Shown here in pieces: positions 12,638 through 24,012 of a stretch of 64,000 bases of DNA. Both the position numbers and the translations under genes were made by a program. Numbering within the stretch: the first letter of the stretch is position 1; the number at the start of each line of letters is the position of its first letter. Source of the DNA: Hexactinellida sp. DTS-2022 (lineage: Eukaryota > Porifera > Hexactinellida). The notes below the pieces were generated by a model that saw only the letters and a program-made list of their open reading frames with translations, was not told the DNA's origin and did not search any database. The stretch covers positions 2,418,001 through 2,482,000 of the forward strand of contig JAPNXP010000009.1 in assembly GCA_028753945.1 (NCBI GenBank). The letters are read 5' to 3'.

Positions 12638-13493
12638 TTGTGTTATGGACCAGACAAATTTTGAAAGGTGTTAAAGATGTGTCAAGAATTTGTTAATACA
12701 AAATCGTAACCCCAGGTGCAAATTAGACGTCGACTCCGAATCTACATGCCAAGTTTCAGCCCTCTATGTATACAGGTGTGGCCAGGGCACCTGCTACGGA
12801 GAAATAATAATAATAATAAAAAAATCCAAAATTGCACCCTGTGCCGACGCATGTTCCTTTGGTGGCACTATATTTTATTGGTTGGTTATTGATAGTGCCT
12901 CCAAAGGAGCATGCTGTCAGCACAGGGTGCAATGTTGGATTTTTTTTCGCCCAGTCATCAACGCCCAAGGTGTGAAGAACCATTTGTTAATTGGTCGGAG
13001 TTACAAGGAACGGTAGATAAATTTGAAGTTAGTTTCTATCATAAACCATCAAGAGTTTAATGCCATTCATTCATTATGTATTGATAATAAAATATATTAT
13101 CAGGAATTTATTTTAGCAATGTTATCCACGGTTGGTTGAGTTGAGTCAACAAATTCCTTATATTATTATAATTTATTTAATCCATTGTATAGTAATACTA
13201 GAATTAAATAGAAGCCAGCTGGAATTCACAAGTTAAATCAATATAATTGTAGCAAGTTGAAACAATAGTGTAAGATTTAACAACTTAAATCAATATAAAT
13301 ATTACAAGTTGAAACAATGGAATTAGATTTCACAGTTTTACTGAAATTGAAGTGTGAGTAAACAAAGAAATTTCAACCCCCATTTATGGCAGAAATAAAA
13401 CTCTTTATTAAAAGTTTTCTTCTCCCATCAGACGCAAAATTTTATGGTGAATCCAAATATGAAATAAAATTTGGGGGTTTAGTAAAACAATTT
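12638..13493. repeat. Tandem duplication unit 2 (856 bp)
   Basis: Second copy of the 856-bp unit. The third unit diverges after gtttagtaaaacaattttt, where it switches to the grouping with cluster F. Confidence 0.9.
12825..12939. repeat. Hairpin copy 12
   Basis: Duplicate of copy 11 at +856 bp, with the same compensated stem. Confidence 0.95.
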
Positions 13494-13700
13494 TTGAGTT
13501 ATGGACCAGACAAAATTTGAAAGGTGTTAAAGATGTGTCAAAAATTTCTTAATCAAAAATCGTGACCCCAGGTGCAAATTAGACGGTCCCTCCGCAACTA
13601 CATGCCAAGTTTCAGCCCATCAACTATAAAGCTCTGGCCAGGGCACCGTCTACGGAGAAAAAATAATAATAAAAATAAAAATAAAGGCAGTGATTCCAAT

Positions 13701-13797
13701 ACTGGGCCACTATACTATAGTATAGTCGGCACAGTAATAATAATAAAGGCAGTGATTCTAATACTGGGCCACTATACTATAGTATAGTCGGCACAGT
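13701..13797. repeat. 35-bp palindrome cluster F (2 units)
   Basis: Units at 13701-13735 and 13763-13797. No hairpin follows; the sequence passes straight into an inverted long-form right arm. Everything from here to 18.1 kb is inverted. Confidence 0.95.
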
Positions 13798-14549
13798 AAT
13801 AACTAATAATTTTATTTATTATCAATAAGTAATGAATGAATGGCATTTAACTAAAGATGGTTTATTATAGAACCGTTAAGATTTTACATTCCACAACAAC
13901 GACAGATTAAGTGATTATATTTATTTCGGCGAGAATATTCTTTTTGCACAATTAATGTACTGACGTAATTTATGATAATTAATTCCTTTTGTATTTAACT
14001 TATAGAATTTTCCAATTCGATTATTGGGGTTATCGTGTGCGCTGAATTCAAATATGATATTGAAATTCGATTCAAATTAATAATAAGTGCAAATATTTGA
14101 ACTTTAATTATTTTGCTGTACATAATAATGGTGTTAAATTAATAATTTATTCATTAAATATTTATACTAATTAGGTAAATTTCATTAATCTCAGAGATGA
14201 GACAAGATAGAAACAAACTTTAAATTTATCAATTGGTCCTTATGCCAGGTACCACCTATACAAGTGGGTCTTGACACCTTGAGGTGATGATGACATCGTC
14301 AAAAAAATGTATTTTTACAATTTTGTTAATTCGATATTTAAAATGGGTTAGTTGATGTTGGGTGATGACCCAACACTCACATAAAAAATGCTGAGTCATC
14401 AGCTATTATATTCTACTCAAACTTGAATATCTCTAAAATTATATGAACTAAATGGAAACTTCCACCACTCTAAGGGTCGATGCCTTCTGTAACACCTTTT
14501 TGAAACAATTTAACACCTTCATAGTGATGATGTCATGGCGAAAAAAAAA

Positions 14550-14664
14550 TCCAAAATTGCAGCCTGCGCCGACAGCATGTTCTTTTGGAGGCACTATCAA
14601 TAAACAACCAACAAAATATAGTGCCACCAAAGGAACATGCGTCGGCACAGGCTGCAATTTTGGA
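14550..14664. repeat. Hairpin copy 13 (inverted)
   Basis: Foldback in reverse sense, with inverted long-form right arm before it and an inverted left arm (ctccgtagacggtgccctgg) after it. Confidence 0.9.
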
Positions 14665-15981
14665 TTTTTATTTTTTTTTATTTTTTTTTTCTCCGTAGAC
14701 GGTGCCCTGGCCAGAGCTTAATTGTTGATGTGCTGAAACTTGGCATGTAGGTGCGATGGGACCGTCTAATTTGCACCTGGGGTTACGATTTTTCGTTAAC
14801 AAATTTTTGACACATCTTTAACACCTTTAAAGATTTGTCTGGTCCATAACTCAAAATATGTTTTACTAAACCCCCAAATTTTATTTCATATTTGGATTCG
14901 CCATAAAATTCTGCGTCTGATGGGAGAATAAATTTTCCAATAAAGGGGTCAATTTCTGCCATAAATGGGGGTTGAAATTTCTTTGTTTACTCACACTTCA
15001 ATTTCAGTAAAGTGTTAAATCTAATTCTATTGTTTCAACTTGTAATAATTATATTGATTTAACTTGTTAAATCCTACTCTAGTGATTCAACTTGCGATAA
15101 TTATATTGATTTAACTTATAAATTCCAGCTGGCTTCTATTTAATTGTAGCATTACTATACAATGGATTAAATTAAATTAATTTATATAAGGAATTTGTTG
15201 ACTTTACTCAACTCACCGTGGATAACATTGCTAAAATAAATAACTAATAATTTAATTTATTATCAATAAGTAATGAATGGCATTAAACTAAAGATGGTTT
15301 ATGATAGAACCGTTAACATTTTACATTCCACAACAACGACAGATAAAGTGATTATATTTATTTCGCGAGAATATTCTTGCACATTTAATGTACTGACGTA
15401 ATTTATTATAATTAATTCCTTTTGTATTTAACTTATAGACGGTTCCAATTGGATTATTGGGGTTATCGTGTGCGCTGAATTCAAATATGATAGTGAAATT
15501 CGATTTAAATTAATAATAAGTGCAAATAATTGAACTTTATTTATTTTGCTGTACATAATAATGATGTTAAATTATTAATTTATTAATTAAATATTTATAC
15601 TAATTAGCTAAATTTCATTAATCTCAGAGATGATACAAGATGGAAACAAACTTCCAATTTATCAATTGATCCCAATGTCACGTAACACCTCTACAAATGG
15701 GTATTGACACCTTGAGGTGATGATGACATCGCAAAAAAAATGTGTTTTTACAATTTTGTTAATTCGATATTTAAAATGGGTTATTTGAAGTTGGGTGATG
15801 ACCCAATACTCACATAAAAAATGCTGATTCATCAGCTATTATATTCTACTCAAACTTGAATATCTCTAAAATGAAGTGAGCTAAATGGAAACTTCCACCA
15901 CTCTAAGGGTCGTTGGCTTCTGAAACACGTTTCTGAAATAATTTGACACCTTCATTGTGATGATAACTTGGCGAAAAAAAA

Positions 15982-16095
15982 TCCAAATTTGCAGCCAGCG
16001 CCGACAGCATGTTCCTTTGTAGGCACTATCAATAAACCACCAACAAAATATAGTGCCAACAAAGGAACATGCGTCGGCACAGCTGCAATTTTGGA
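15982..16095. repeat. Hairpin copy 14 (inverted)
   Basis: Reverse-sense foldback with several mismatches between arms (gccagcgcc against ggcacagc). Confidence 0.9.
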
Positions 16096-16734
16096 TTTTT
16101 TTTTCTCCGTAGACGGTGCCCTGGGCACACCTTTATACATAGAGAGCTGAAACTTGGCATGTAGGTGCGGAGTGCCCTTCTAATTTGCACCTGGGGTTAC
16201 GATTTATGATAAAATAATTTTAACACCTATTTAATCCAATTATGGCTTAGCCAATTAAATTCGAGGGTTGTCCCAGTATGAATTAGCAGCTACCATCCAA
16301 TTAGTATAAAATGATTTTCTATCAATTGTTAGTGTGCATATAGAATGCCTAACCGAGGCTGTAATTTAATTGGTCGAGAGTAAGAAGATTTAACTTATTA
16401 AATCTTTCACTATTGTTTCAACTTGCGATAATTAAATTGATTTAACTTGTGAATTCGAGCTGGCTTCTATTCAATTGACTTATACAATACAATGGATTGA
16501 ATCAAATTAAAAATAATTAAATAGGAATTTGTTGAATTTAAACTCACCTTGGTTAACATTGCTAAAATACTTAAATATTTATATTATTTATTATCTATAC
16601 ATAATCAATGGCAATAAATTCAAGATGGTTTATGATAGAAATAAACTTCAAATTCAACAATAGTTCCTTAGTCCCGTAACAACTTGTTAAATGAGTCTAA
16701 ACACCATGAGGCGTTCATGACATGGCGAAAAAAA

Positions 16735-16847
16735 TCCAAAATTGCAGCTGTGAAGACAGCATATTCCTTTGGAGGCACTATCAATAAAACACCACCAAAA
16801 TATAGTGCCACCAAAGGAACATGCGTCGGCACAGCTGCAATTTTGGA
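16735..16847. repeat. Hairpin copy 15 (inverted, paired deletion)
   Basis: Reverse-sense foldback with the shortened gcagctgtg form on both arms, as in copy 8. Confidence 0.9.
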
Positions 16848-16852
16848 TTTTT

Positions 16853-16887
16853 ACTGTGCCGACTATACTATAGTATAGTGGCCCAGT
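16853..16887. repeat. 35-bp palindrome G (1 unit, inverted)
   Basis: One unit in reverse sense (actgtgcc to ggcccagt), between hairpin 15 and the inverted left arm. Confidence 0.95.
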
Positions 16888-17625
16888 ATTGAAATCACTG
16901 ACTTTATTTTTTTTATTTTTTCTCCGTAGCAGGTGCCCTGGCCACACCTGTATACATTAGGGGCTGAAATTTGGCATGTAGTTGCGGAGTGACCGTCTAA
17001 TTTGCACCTGGGGTTACGATTTTTGATCAAATAATTTTAACACCTATTAAACTAATTATGGCTCATAGCATTAAATAATTAATAGTTAGCTTGATAAATT
17101 TTACATATACCGATAGAGAATTAAATTCTACACCTTTTGGCAATTCGAAAATGTTCAACTTACCCTAGGTTTGTGCCATAAATGGGGTGCCAATCTCCTG
17201 TGTTTCCTCACACTTCAGATTCAGTAAACTGTTAAATCTAATTCTATTGTTTCAACTTGTAATAATTATATTGATTTAACTTGTTAAATCTTAACTCTAT
17301 TGTTTCAACTTGCGATAAATATATTGATTCAACTTATAAATTCCAGCTGGCTTCTATTTAATTGTAGTATCACTAGACAATGAATAAAATAAAATAATAT
17401 AATATAAGGAATTTGTTGACTCAACTCAACCAACCGTGGATAACATTGCTAAAATAAATTACTACTAATATATTTTATTATCAATACAAAATGAATGAAT
17501 GGCAATAAACTCTAGATGGTTTATGATAGAAACAAACTATAAATTTATCTACCGTTCCTTGTGACTCGGACCAGTTAACAAATGGTTCATGACACCTTGA
17601 TGCGTTGATGACTGGGCGAAAAAAA

Positions 17626-17740
17626 TCCAAAATTGCAGCCTGTGCCGATAGCATGTTCCTTTGGAGGCACTATCAATGAACAACCAACAAAAATATAGTG
17701 CCACCAAAGGAACATGGTCGGCACAGGCTTCAATTTTGGA
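17626..17740. repeat. Hairpin copy 16 (inverted)
   Basis: Last foldback of the array, reverse sense, followed by a degraded inverted left arm to about 18.1 kb. Confidence 0.9.
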
Positions 17741-18225
17741 TTTTATTTATATTATTTCTCCCTAGAAGGTGACCTGGCCACACCTTTATACATAGAGAGC
17801 TGAAACTTGGCATGTGGGTGCGGAGTTCCTTTCTAATTTGCACCTGGGGTTACGATTTATGATCAAATAATTTTAACACCTATTTAATCCAATTATGGCT
17901 TAGCCAATTAAATTCGAGATTTGTCCCAGTATGGATTAGCAGCTAGCATCCAATTAGTATAAAAGGATTTTCTATCAATTGTTAGTGTGCATATAGAATG
18001 CCTAACCGAAGCTGTAATTTAATTGGTCGAGAGTAAGAATTATTTAATTCACTGCACATATTGAGTTTTAGTCATTACTTGCTTGACTCCACCTGCATCA
18101 TTTCAGTTTAGCTAATTCTATTACTCGTACCAGGTCGTCTCGTACTAAGTCAACTCGTACCAGGTCGACTCGTACTCAAGTCAATCCATACTAAGCAGAT
18201 AATCCAATTGATCAAATCGTAAATA

Positions 18226-18326
18226 CAGTCAACATCCGGTAACTCGAATGCCCGTTAATTCGAACATTCGTTATCTCGAACGGATTTTTCATTCCCCTGA
18301 GGGTTCGAGTTACCGGATGTTGACTG
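18226..18326. mobile_element. Tigger/pogo-like MITE, copy 1
   Basis: The element is 101 bp with inverted ends cagtcaacatccggtaactc and their complement, flanked by TA on both sides. It differs from the copy at 22650-22750 by one base by eye (ttaattcg against ttaactcg). TA targets and CAGT ends fit the Tc1/mariner-pogo group. Confidence 0.9.
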
Positions 18327-18535
18327 TATATTGATAGATGCTGGTTGGATGGGTAAAAGTTTGGGCTCTATGAAACCTGTTAAATATTAATTAATTCCAT
18401 TGATATATTCGAATTGGTTTACCTGTTTTCAAATATCACGTCTATTGATGAAGCCAGCTTTGGATATTCTTATTGCTATTAAATTCTATATATTTTCAAA
18501 TTCTCAATTAAATTTATTATTTCGCTTACAAATAC

Positions 18536-20859
18536 ATGTCAGAATTATGCATCAACTGTGGAAAACGTGTGACACCGAGACAACAAGGTTTACAATGTGA
18601 ACCTTGTGGACGTTGGATTCATAGAATTTGCGGAACTTGCGTTTCTCAAGATGTATATCGCCAGGCTGTTCGCGAAGAAAGGAATATTGATTGGTATTGC
18701 ACTTCTTGTCACTCAGATATATCCCCTAACGAAAATGAACAGATATCAGTTGCTGAAGTAGACAGTATTAATATTAATAACAATACTCTTATGCCATTCG
18801 CAAATAGTACACCAGTACATTCTCCTCATACTACCTTATCCCCGGGCGTTCCAACATTTGAGTTGAATATTTCTAACTTTACACATTTCAATACTGACTG
18901 TATAAATGCCAACAGCACTTTCAGTATTGATGATATAGGTTCTTTTGAATTAGATGATGAAACAAACTTCACAGTGCATGATTTAAATCCTGAAGGTAAT
19001 CTCGAATTAAATTTAGAATCTATTCTTTCATCTGGTGATTCTTTTGAAATGGACACACTTCAAACACCAGTGCACACAGAAGAAGAGTCTTTAGAAGATA
19101 TTGATCCCTCTAATACAATTACTTCAAGTGTTGCACCCATTAATTGATTTTGAAATTGTGAGGACTGGAAGTGAAAGAGGTCATTCATTATTAATTGACA
19201 GCCGTGGTTTCAAGTACACAGTTAAATTTAAGGGAAAAATTATTACCCGCTCGACTTGTTGTAAACGAAGCAAACTACATACTTGCAGAGCCATTGTTAT
19301 TCAAATAGGCAGCACCTTCAAACCTGGTATCTTATTTAATTTATGTATTAATATGACAAACGATATTACTATTTTTAAATCCTAGGCCCACCTGACAAAC
19401 GATATTACTACCCTGACAAACGATATTACTATTTTTAAATCCTAGGCCCACAGCCACATACTCACCCATCCTCTTCAGGACTCTTAACAAGTACAAAAGT
19501 TAGAGTAGAAATAAAAGAGAAGGTTGTTTCTCAAGTATTTAGATCTGCACAAGCAATTGCCAATGATGTACTTATAAATACAATTGGATCTAGTATGTCA
19601 GTTGAGTCATTACCACAACCTATAGCTTTTAGCCAGATCAGCAAATCGCCACCGCCAACGATTCCGTCCCAAAGACCCTTCCACGTTGGATTTTGCTATC
19701 TCTTACGACCATGTACCAGCTGGATTCCTACAAAGAGATCTTGTGGGCATTGATTATAGACATATTATATTTGCTACTACTTCTATGCTTGAACTTCTTG
19801 CTCGTGCTAAAGTTTGGTATTTAGATGCTACTTTTAAGGTAGTTAAGTATCCTTTTAGTCAATTGTTTTCAATTCACGCATTTGTAAAACATGGAGCAGC
19901 ATGTAAACAGGTGCCCTGATCTTTATTCTTATGTCAAGACGAAGGAATAGCGACTATCAATTGGTTCTACGTGAAATTGAGAATATTCTACCTACTTATC
20001 CATCTGTTACAAGAATAGTTTTGGATTTTGAATTAGCTATGTGGGCCTCAATTCCAATTGTATTTCCTGAGGTATGTTTAATGGGGTGTGCGTTTCATTG
20101 GAACCAGGCTGTATGGAGAAAAATACAGGAATTGGGACTCGTGATAGCATACAGGTAATTCATTTTTGTATGTTTGTTGACAAAATCAACATTCTATAAT
20201 CTATATTTAGACAAGATGATTCCCATCGGAAATACATTAAACGGTTGATGTCACTGCCTTATCTACCTGCTGAACACATCGTAGAAACCTTCAGGTAATT
20301 CATTCGTCTCAAAAACATGTGGACTTATTATAATTTACTGACATTTAGTATCTAATAGTGAATTGATTTATTGCTTACATTATTAGGCGATTGCGCCAAA
20401 AGGCGAATACACCACAATTATCACACTTAACTAACTACATTTATCAAACTTGGATAATAAACAGCATGTGGAAACCAAATTGCTGGAGTGTCTAACACCA
20501 GTTAATAAGAACAAACAATGATGTCGAAGGTTGGCACTCCAGTTTGAATCGAGCCGCAGCAAGAAGTAATTTGGAATTTTATTTGCTTGTAGAGTTGCTC
20601 TCAAGAGAGGTAAATTGGCGAGTATTCTATTTATTTAAATATATAATATAATTATTGCTCATAAGATTATTGTAATTTTTTTTAGGCTAAATTGGTTGAT
20701 CTCCAACTCATGCTTGTACATGATGAAAAACTCACCAGACGCCAAAGGCGGCGTTATCGATGGTGCCAAGGAATGATATGTAAAGCATGGGAAAACTATA
20801 GGGCAACACCAATGACTCTGAGAGACTCAAAACGCCTACTAGACAAATGTGGTCAATGA
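18536..20859 (+). pseudogene. MULE transposase with PHD finger and FLYWCH-like domain
   Basis: The reading starts at ATG 18536 with a PHD-like zinc finger (CINC, CEPC, HRIC, WYCTSC; first 50 residues), then an acidic Ser/Asn-rich linker. A FLYWCH-like segment follows in another frame (19140-19320: RTGSERGHSLLID to HTCRAIVI). The transposase core holds RPKDPSTLDF, then YLDATFKV and VLDFELAMW, which fit two acidic positions of the MULE DDE site; GCAFHWNQAVW and NNDVEGWHSSLN are typical MULE motifs. Introns of 56, 92 and 76 nt with GT/AG ends fit at 20155-20210, 20295-20386 and 20610-20685, and the last exon ends at TGA 20859. At least three frame changes (near 19140, 19650 and 19915) and a stop make this copy inactive. 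It would have cut and moved the element. Confidence 0.75.
19351..19450. repeat. Short direct repeats inside the MULE gene
   Basis: The string tgacaaacgatattacta occurs three times, and the longer block ending aatcctaggccca occurs twice. The last copy ends in ccacag, a usable splice acceptor before the next coding block. This looks like a local slippage duplication within an intron. Confidence 0.7.
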
Positions 20860-21085
20860 TATGTCCAACAGAATGACTAATCATTGTTTCTCTCAAAATT
20901 ACTTATGATAAATCACTAGTGATACTTAATACTTAACTTAATAGATAATATTCTTTTTATAAGTTATAATATTTATAATCTTTATTGGTTGAGTATTATT
21001 GGATGTTATTAAACAAGATTAGTATTTTTCAACTAAGTTTAGTATTTACCAGGGTGTTCTTATAACCGGCATCCACTCTAGTTAC
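20860..21085. other. MULE 3' flank
   Basis: AT-rich sequence between the transposase stop and the right-end motifs. I see no gene in it. Confidence 0.5.
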
Positions 21086-21170
21086 TAACTGGTACGAGTT
21101 GACCTAAAAATTTGGTACGAGTTGACTTATTGCACTGGTACGAGTTGGTCATTGGTACGAGTTGACTGGT

Positions 21171-21298
21171 TCCCAGAAAATATGGATTAGTCAATTTGGG
21201 ATTGGATATATCATATATAGCGGCCATTGTATTTCTGAGATCCGGGCAAATTCAAGTTATGGGCACCCTCCGGACGAGAGTGCCCGGATAGGGGAGGT
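21171..21298. other. Junction between the two MULE copies
   Basis: It contains a GC-rich stretch around ggcaccctccggacgagagtg and ends in gaggtttgagtgta, which resembles the end of a pogo-type MITE. No matching left end was found. Confidence 0.3.
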
Positions 21299-22187
21299 TT
21301 GAGTGTAATCATTTCAGATGTCTTTGAATTAAAATCAAAGTGTAGAGATCGTGCACGAAATTCGCAAGATAATCTTCGACAAATATTCGACGATGTAACT
21401 CGTGAAGACATTTCGGCCTTTCATATCACGTTCAATGGATGTGAGTCATCGATGTATCGGTCAAGGAGGATGTGTCAGCCCAAAATTCCAGCAACTCCTG
21501 CAGAATTTAGCGAGATGCTACCTAATACTGTATTTGGAACCTTTTATAGATGTACCGTGTCAAGCAACAATTAAATGGCTGTAATTTTTTTCTCCGATAA
21601 TATTAGAACATTCTTAGCACAAACAAGCACTATTCAGTTAGATGGGACATTTTATACTGTACCCATTCAGTTTTATCAACTGTGGACAGTCTTCCTAACT
21701 GTTGACAGACATACTCTCCCTGTGATACATTGCCTCATGACTGGTAAAGATGAAGAACTATATAAAGCAATAATGAATAACATTCGTAGTCTTTTACCTG
21801 AACTGAATCCCACATCATCCATGTCCGACTGGGAATCTGCTCCACGTAATGCGCTAAAGATAGTTTATCCAAATACGCTTATATTAATTAGGGTGTTGGT
21901 TTCACTTCAGCCAACGAATATGGTCTAAAGTTCAGAAATTTGGACTTGTGAAAACTTTCAAAGAGAACAATGAATTTGCATCTTATATACGAAATTTAAT
22001 GAGTCTTCCCTTTCTTCCTGCTACTCTCATCCAACCAACCTACTCATTTCTTCAACTTCCTACTAATCTCATTGCTTCAGAAACGGTAAAGCTAGAAAGA
22101 ATTAGCAAATACTTCAAAAAGCGATGGTTGACCCAAATTCGCCCTGAGGAATTATCAATGTTTGACTCTGATTTTAGTACTAACTAG

Positions 22188-22786
22188 CGCGCTTCGCTTG
22201 CTAAGTCGCTTCGCGGCAGAACACAACCACACACCAACCGCTTCGCGGTTGGTGTGTGGTTTATATACTCCTAATATTGATTATAAAGCGTAAATAGGCC
22301 TAAATAGTCAAATTTAACAATGTGAAATTTTAGTGATTACGTCATCATGCGATAATGAGTAAGCATATTGGTGATCTGGTGTGACCAACGTGTCCGCATC
22401 ATTAATGTACATGTTCTATTAAATTTTCAGATTTTTATCTCTTAGAGGGCTCGAATTATGTGCGATTAAGTGAATTTTCACGGTTCTCGAAATGTGACAA
22501 TGACTTCATAACTTGTCGAGGTGTGACAAATTTTGAGTGGAAACCTCAACTTATTGGCGGGTGCCAAAAGTTACCCCTATAAGCCAAAAATCACATTTGG
22601 AAACCGTCCACTGTCTTCAATCTACTCGTAACATACAAACATATATATACAGTCAACATCCGGTAACTCGAATGCCCGTTAACTCGAACATTCGTTATCT
22701 CGAACGGATTTTTCATTCCCCTGAGGGTTCGAGTTACCGGATGTTGACTGTATATATATACACCCAGGCTTGTGTTTTAATAGTAT
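22188..22786. mobile_element. About 0.6-kb insertion in the second MULE
   Basis: This block separates two parts of one protein motif and is therefore an insertion. It starts tagcgcgcttcgcttgc and carries GC-rich foldbacks (caaccgcttcgcggttg near 22236). It also holds a Tigger-like MITE at 22650-22750. Its own class is unclear. Confidence 0.55.
22650..22750. mobile_element. Tigger/pogo-like MITE, copy 2
   Basis: 101 bp with the same ends as 18226-18326 and TA on both sides. It is nested in the block that interrupts the second MULE, so it is one of the later insertions here. Confidence 0.9.
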
Positions 22787-23257
22787 AGATAACGGAGCTG
22801 AAAGCTACCATTCAAGTCTTAAAGCGAGGATTAAAACAAACCATCCAAGGATTGGAATTTTATGCATATTCTAAATGCGATAATTATGGATACAGACAAT
22901 GAACTTGGAAGATTATCCTTGGGTAAAGAAACAACAAGACCAAGGAAAAGGGCAAGTGTTGGAAATGATGATCGCCGCAGTGCTTACAAACTCAAATTAG
23001 CAACAGGCAGCTATACACCATGGGAATACCTCAATGTAATTAGTCAGACAATTGGAACCATAAGTCCTTTAGAAACAGAACTTTCCGATACTTCAGACGA
23101 ATCAGAAGTAGAATTTGAAAGCGGCAGAGATAATCAAAATTGTGTTGTTTGTAACTCAAGAGAAACTACTTGGGTCTTTATGCCCTGTAGGCACGCTTTA
23201 TGCTGCAGTGAGTGTAGCAAAAAGATTCAAGAACTAGGAATGCCCTGCTCCAATTGA

Positions 23258-23840
23258 CAGTAGTTTCCAAATTTACAATAAATAATTTATCTGTTTCACT
23301 CATTATATTCATTCATTTTGTATTACTCATTATATCCATTCATTTTGTAGTACTCATTATCTCCGCTCATTTGGTATTATTCATTATAGCCATTAATTTG
23401 GGGGCGTGGGGGTATTATTAAGGAACTCATAAGGAACTGCCCAGGCTGAGATGAGAATTCATTAAGAATATACTATCAATTTTAAATTACTACTTAAGAT
23501 TAATTTTATAATAAGATTAATTCAATCAATTATAATCAATTATAATCAATTATCTAACGGGAAAGTTAGTTTTTTTAAAATAATCGCAGTTTTGTCCTAC
23601 AAAGGAATATTTAGTGCCCAAGAAAATAAGGAACCGATAAAGAACTATTAGGCTGAAATTGACAAAATAAATAAGGAACTTCAGCCTCAAGTTTGAATTT
23701 GGGTTCCTTATAAAACAAATAACGTGTAGACACCCTAAGTTTTCCCTCGCTCCCTATCGCCCCTCTATCGCAGAACGAACTTGCTACGCAATTGATTACT
23801 ATCTATATCATTATTAATACAGTAGAGCCTCTATATGGCT
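23258..23840. other. MULE 3' side and unclassified repeats
   Basis: About four imperfect units of roughly 28 bp built on actcattatatccattcatt lie at 23290-23400. A segment at about 23660-23700 (gaacttcagcctcaagtttg) occurs in reverse inside the MITE at 39601-39865. No gene seen. Confidence 0.5.
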
Positions 23841-23852
23841 ATTAATAAATAC

Positions 23853-24012
23853 TGTCGAACTAGTGACAAGTTGTCAACTGTCCAAAAGTCTTGTCGAACT
23901 AGTGACAACTGTCCAAAAGTCTTGTCGAACTAGTGACAACTGTCCAAAAGTCTTGTCGAACTAGTGACAACTGTCCAAATGTCTTGTCGAACTAGTGACA
24001 ACTGTCCAAATT
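23853..24012. repeat. 31-bp subterminal tandem repeats, P-like family
   Basis: Five units of 31 bp (gtcgaactagtgacaactgt plus tccaaaagtct). In reverse they contain ttgtcactagttcgac, close to ttgtcacaagtcagaa in the 31-bp repeats at 35915-36055. Confidence 0.85.

Larger units (their letters stand above)
1..18110. repeat. Modular satellite-like array (family 1)
   Basis: Successive monomers share a left arm (from gccagctgg to aaccccaggtgca and on to ctacggag), an optional run of 35-bp palindromes in a TAA-rich spacer, a hairpin of about 115 bp, and a right arm beginning near gtcatcaacgcccaagg or gtcatcatcactatgaagg. Distances between gccagctgg marks are about 856, 1569, 1217, 1204 and 982 bp, so monomers come as a short form and a long form with an extra 700 bp. 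Orientation is direct to about 8.2 kb, inverted near 8.2-8.9 kb, direct to about 13.8 kb, then inverted to 18.1 kb. Short reading frames inside it recur because the DNA recurs; I see no conserved gene. The family is unclassified: no terminal inverted repeats or target duplications were recognised for the whole monomer. Confidence 0.9.
18110..21170 (+). mobile_element. MULE (Mutator-like) element, near full length
   Basis: The left end carries repeated motifs of the type actcgtaccaggtcg and ctcgtactaagtca at about 18117-18200. The right end carries the inverse, ggtacgagttgac, four times at about 21086-21170. Subterminal repeated motifs in inverted orientation are common in Mutator-like elements. 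Between them lies a spliced transposase gene in the plus sense. Exact termini and a target duplication were not fixed by eye. A Tigger-like MITE lies just inside the left end. Confidence 0.65.
21299..23257 (+). pseudogene. MULE transposase with C-terminal RING-like motif
   Basis: A second, divergent MULE transposase. The core is readable as TSTIQLDGTFYTVP, then LWTVFLTVDRHTLPVIHCL, then YIRNLMSLPFLPATLI (the first copy has RLMSLPYLPAEHIVETF). The core stops near 22187. After an inserted block it resumes at about 22787 with NGAESYHSSLKARIK, the same C-terminal MULE motif seen in the first copy. The tail then runs through a basic and an acidic segment to a RING-type pattern: CVVC, 11 residues, CRHALCCSEC, then MPCSN and TGA. 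The last cysteine of a C3HC4 RING falls where the stop is. Several frame changes mark it as inactive. The RING may be a transposon-borne domain or a captured exon. Confidence 0.65.

Noticed and set aside
289-18000. Dozens of 60-108-codon open frames in the first array, on both strands
   Set aside because: They recur because the DNA repeats, read through hairpins and palindromes, and overlap each other on both strands. Nothing indicates selection on protein.
1-18110. Helitron identity for the modular repeat
   Set aside because: No TC start with CTRR end, no insertion between A and T, and the hairpin is central, not just before a 3' end.
21211-21298. A complete pogo-type MITE before the second MULE
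   Set aside because: Only a right-end-like sequence is visible; no left end or TA pair could be matched.
23853-24012. 31-bp repeats as a CRISPR array
   Set aside because: The units are directly adjacent with no unique spacers, and the context is eukaryotic.
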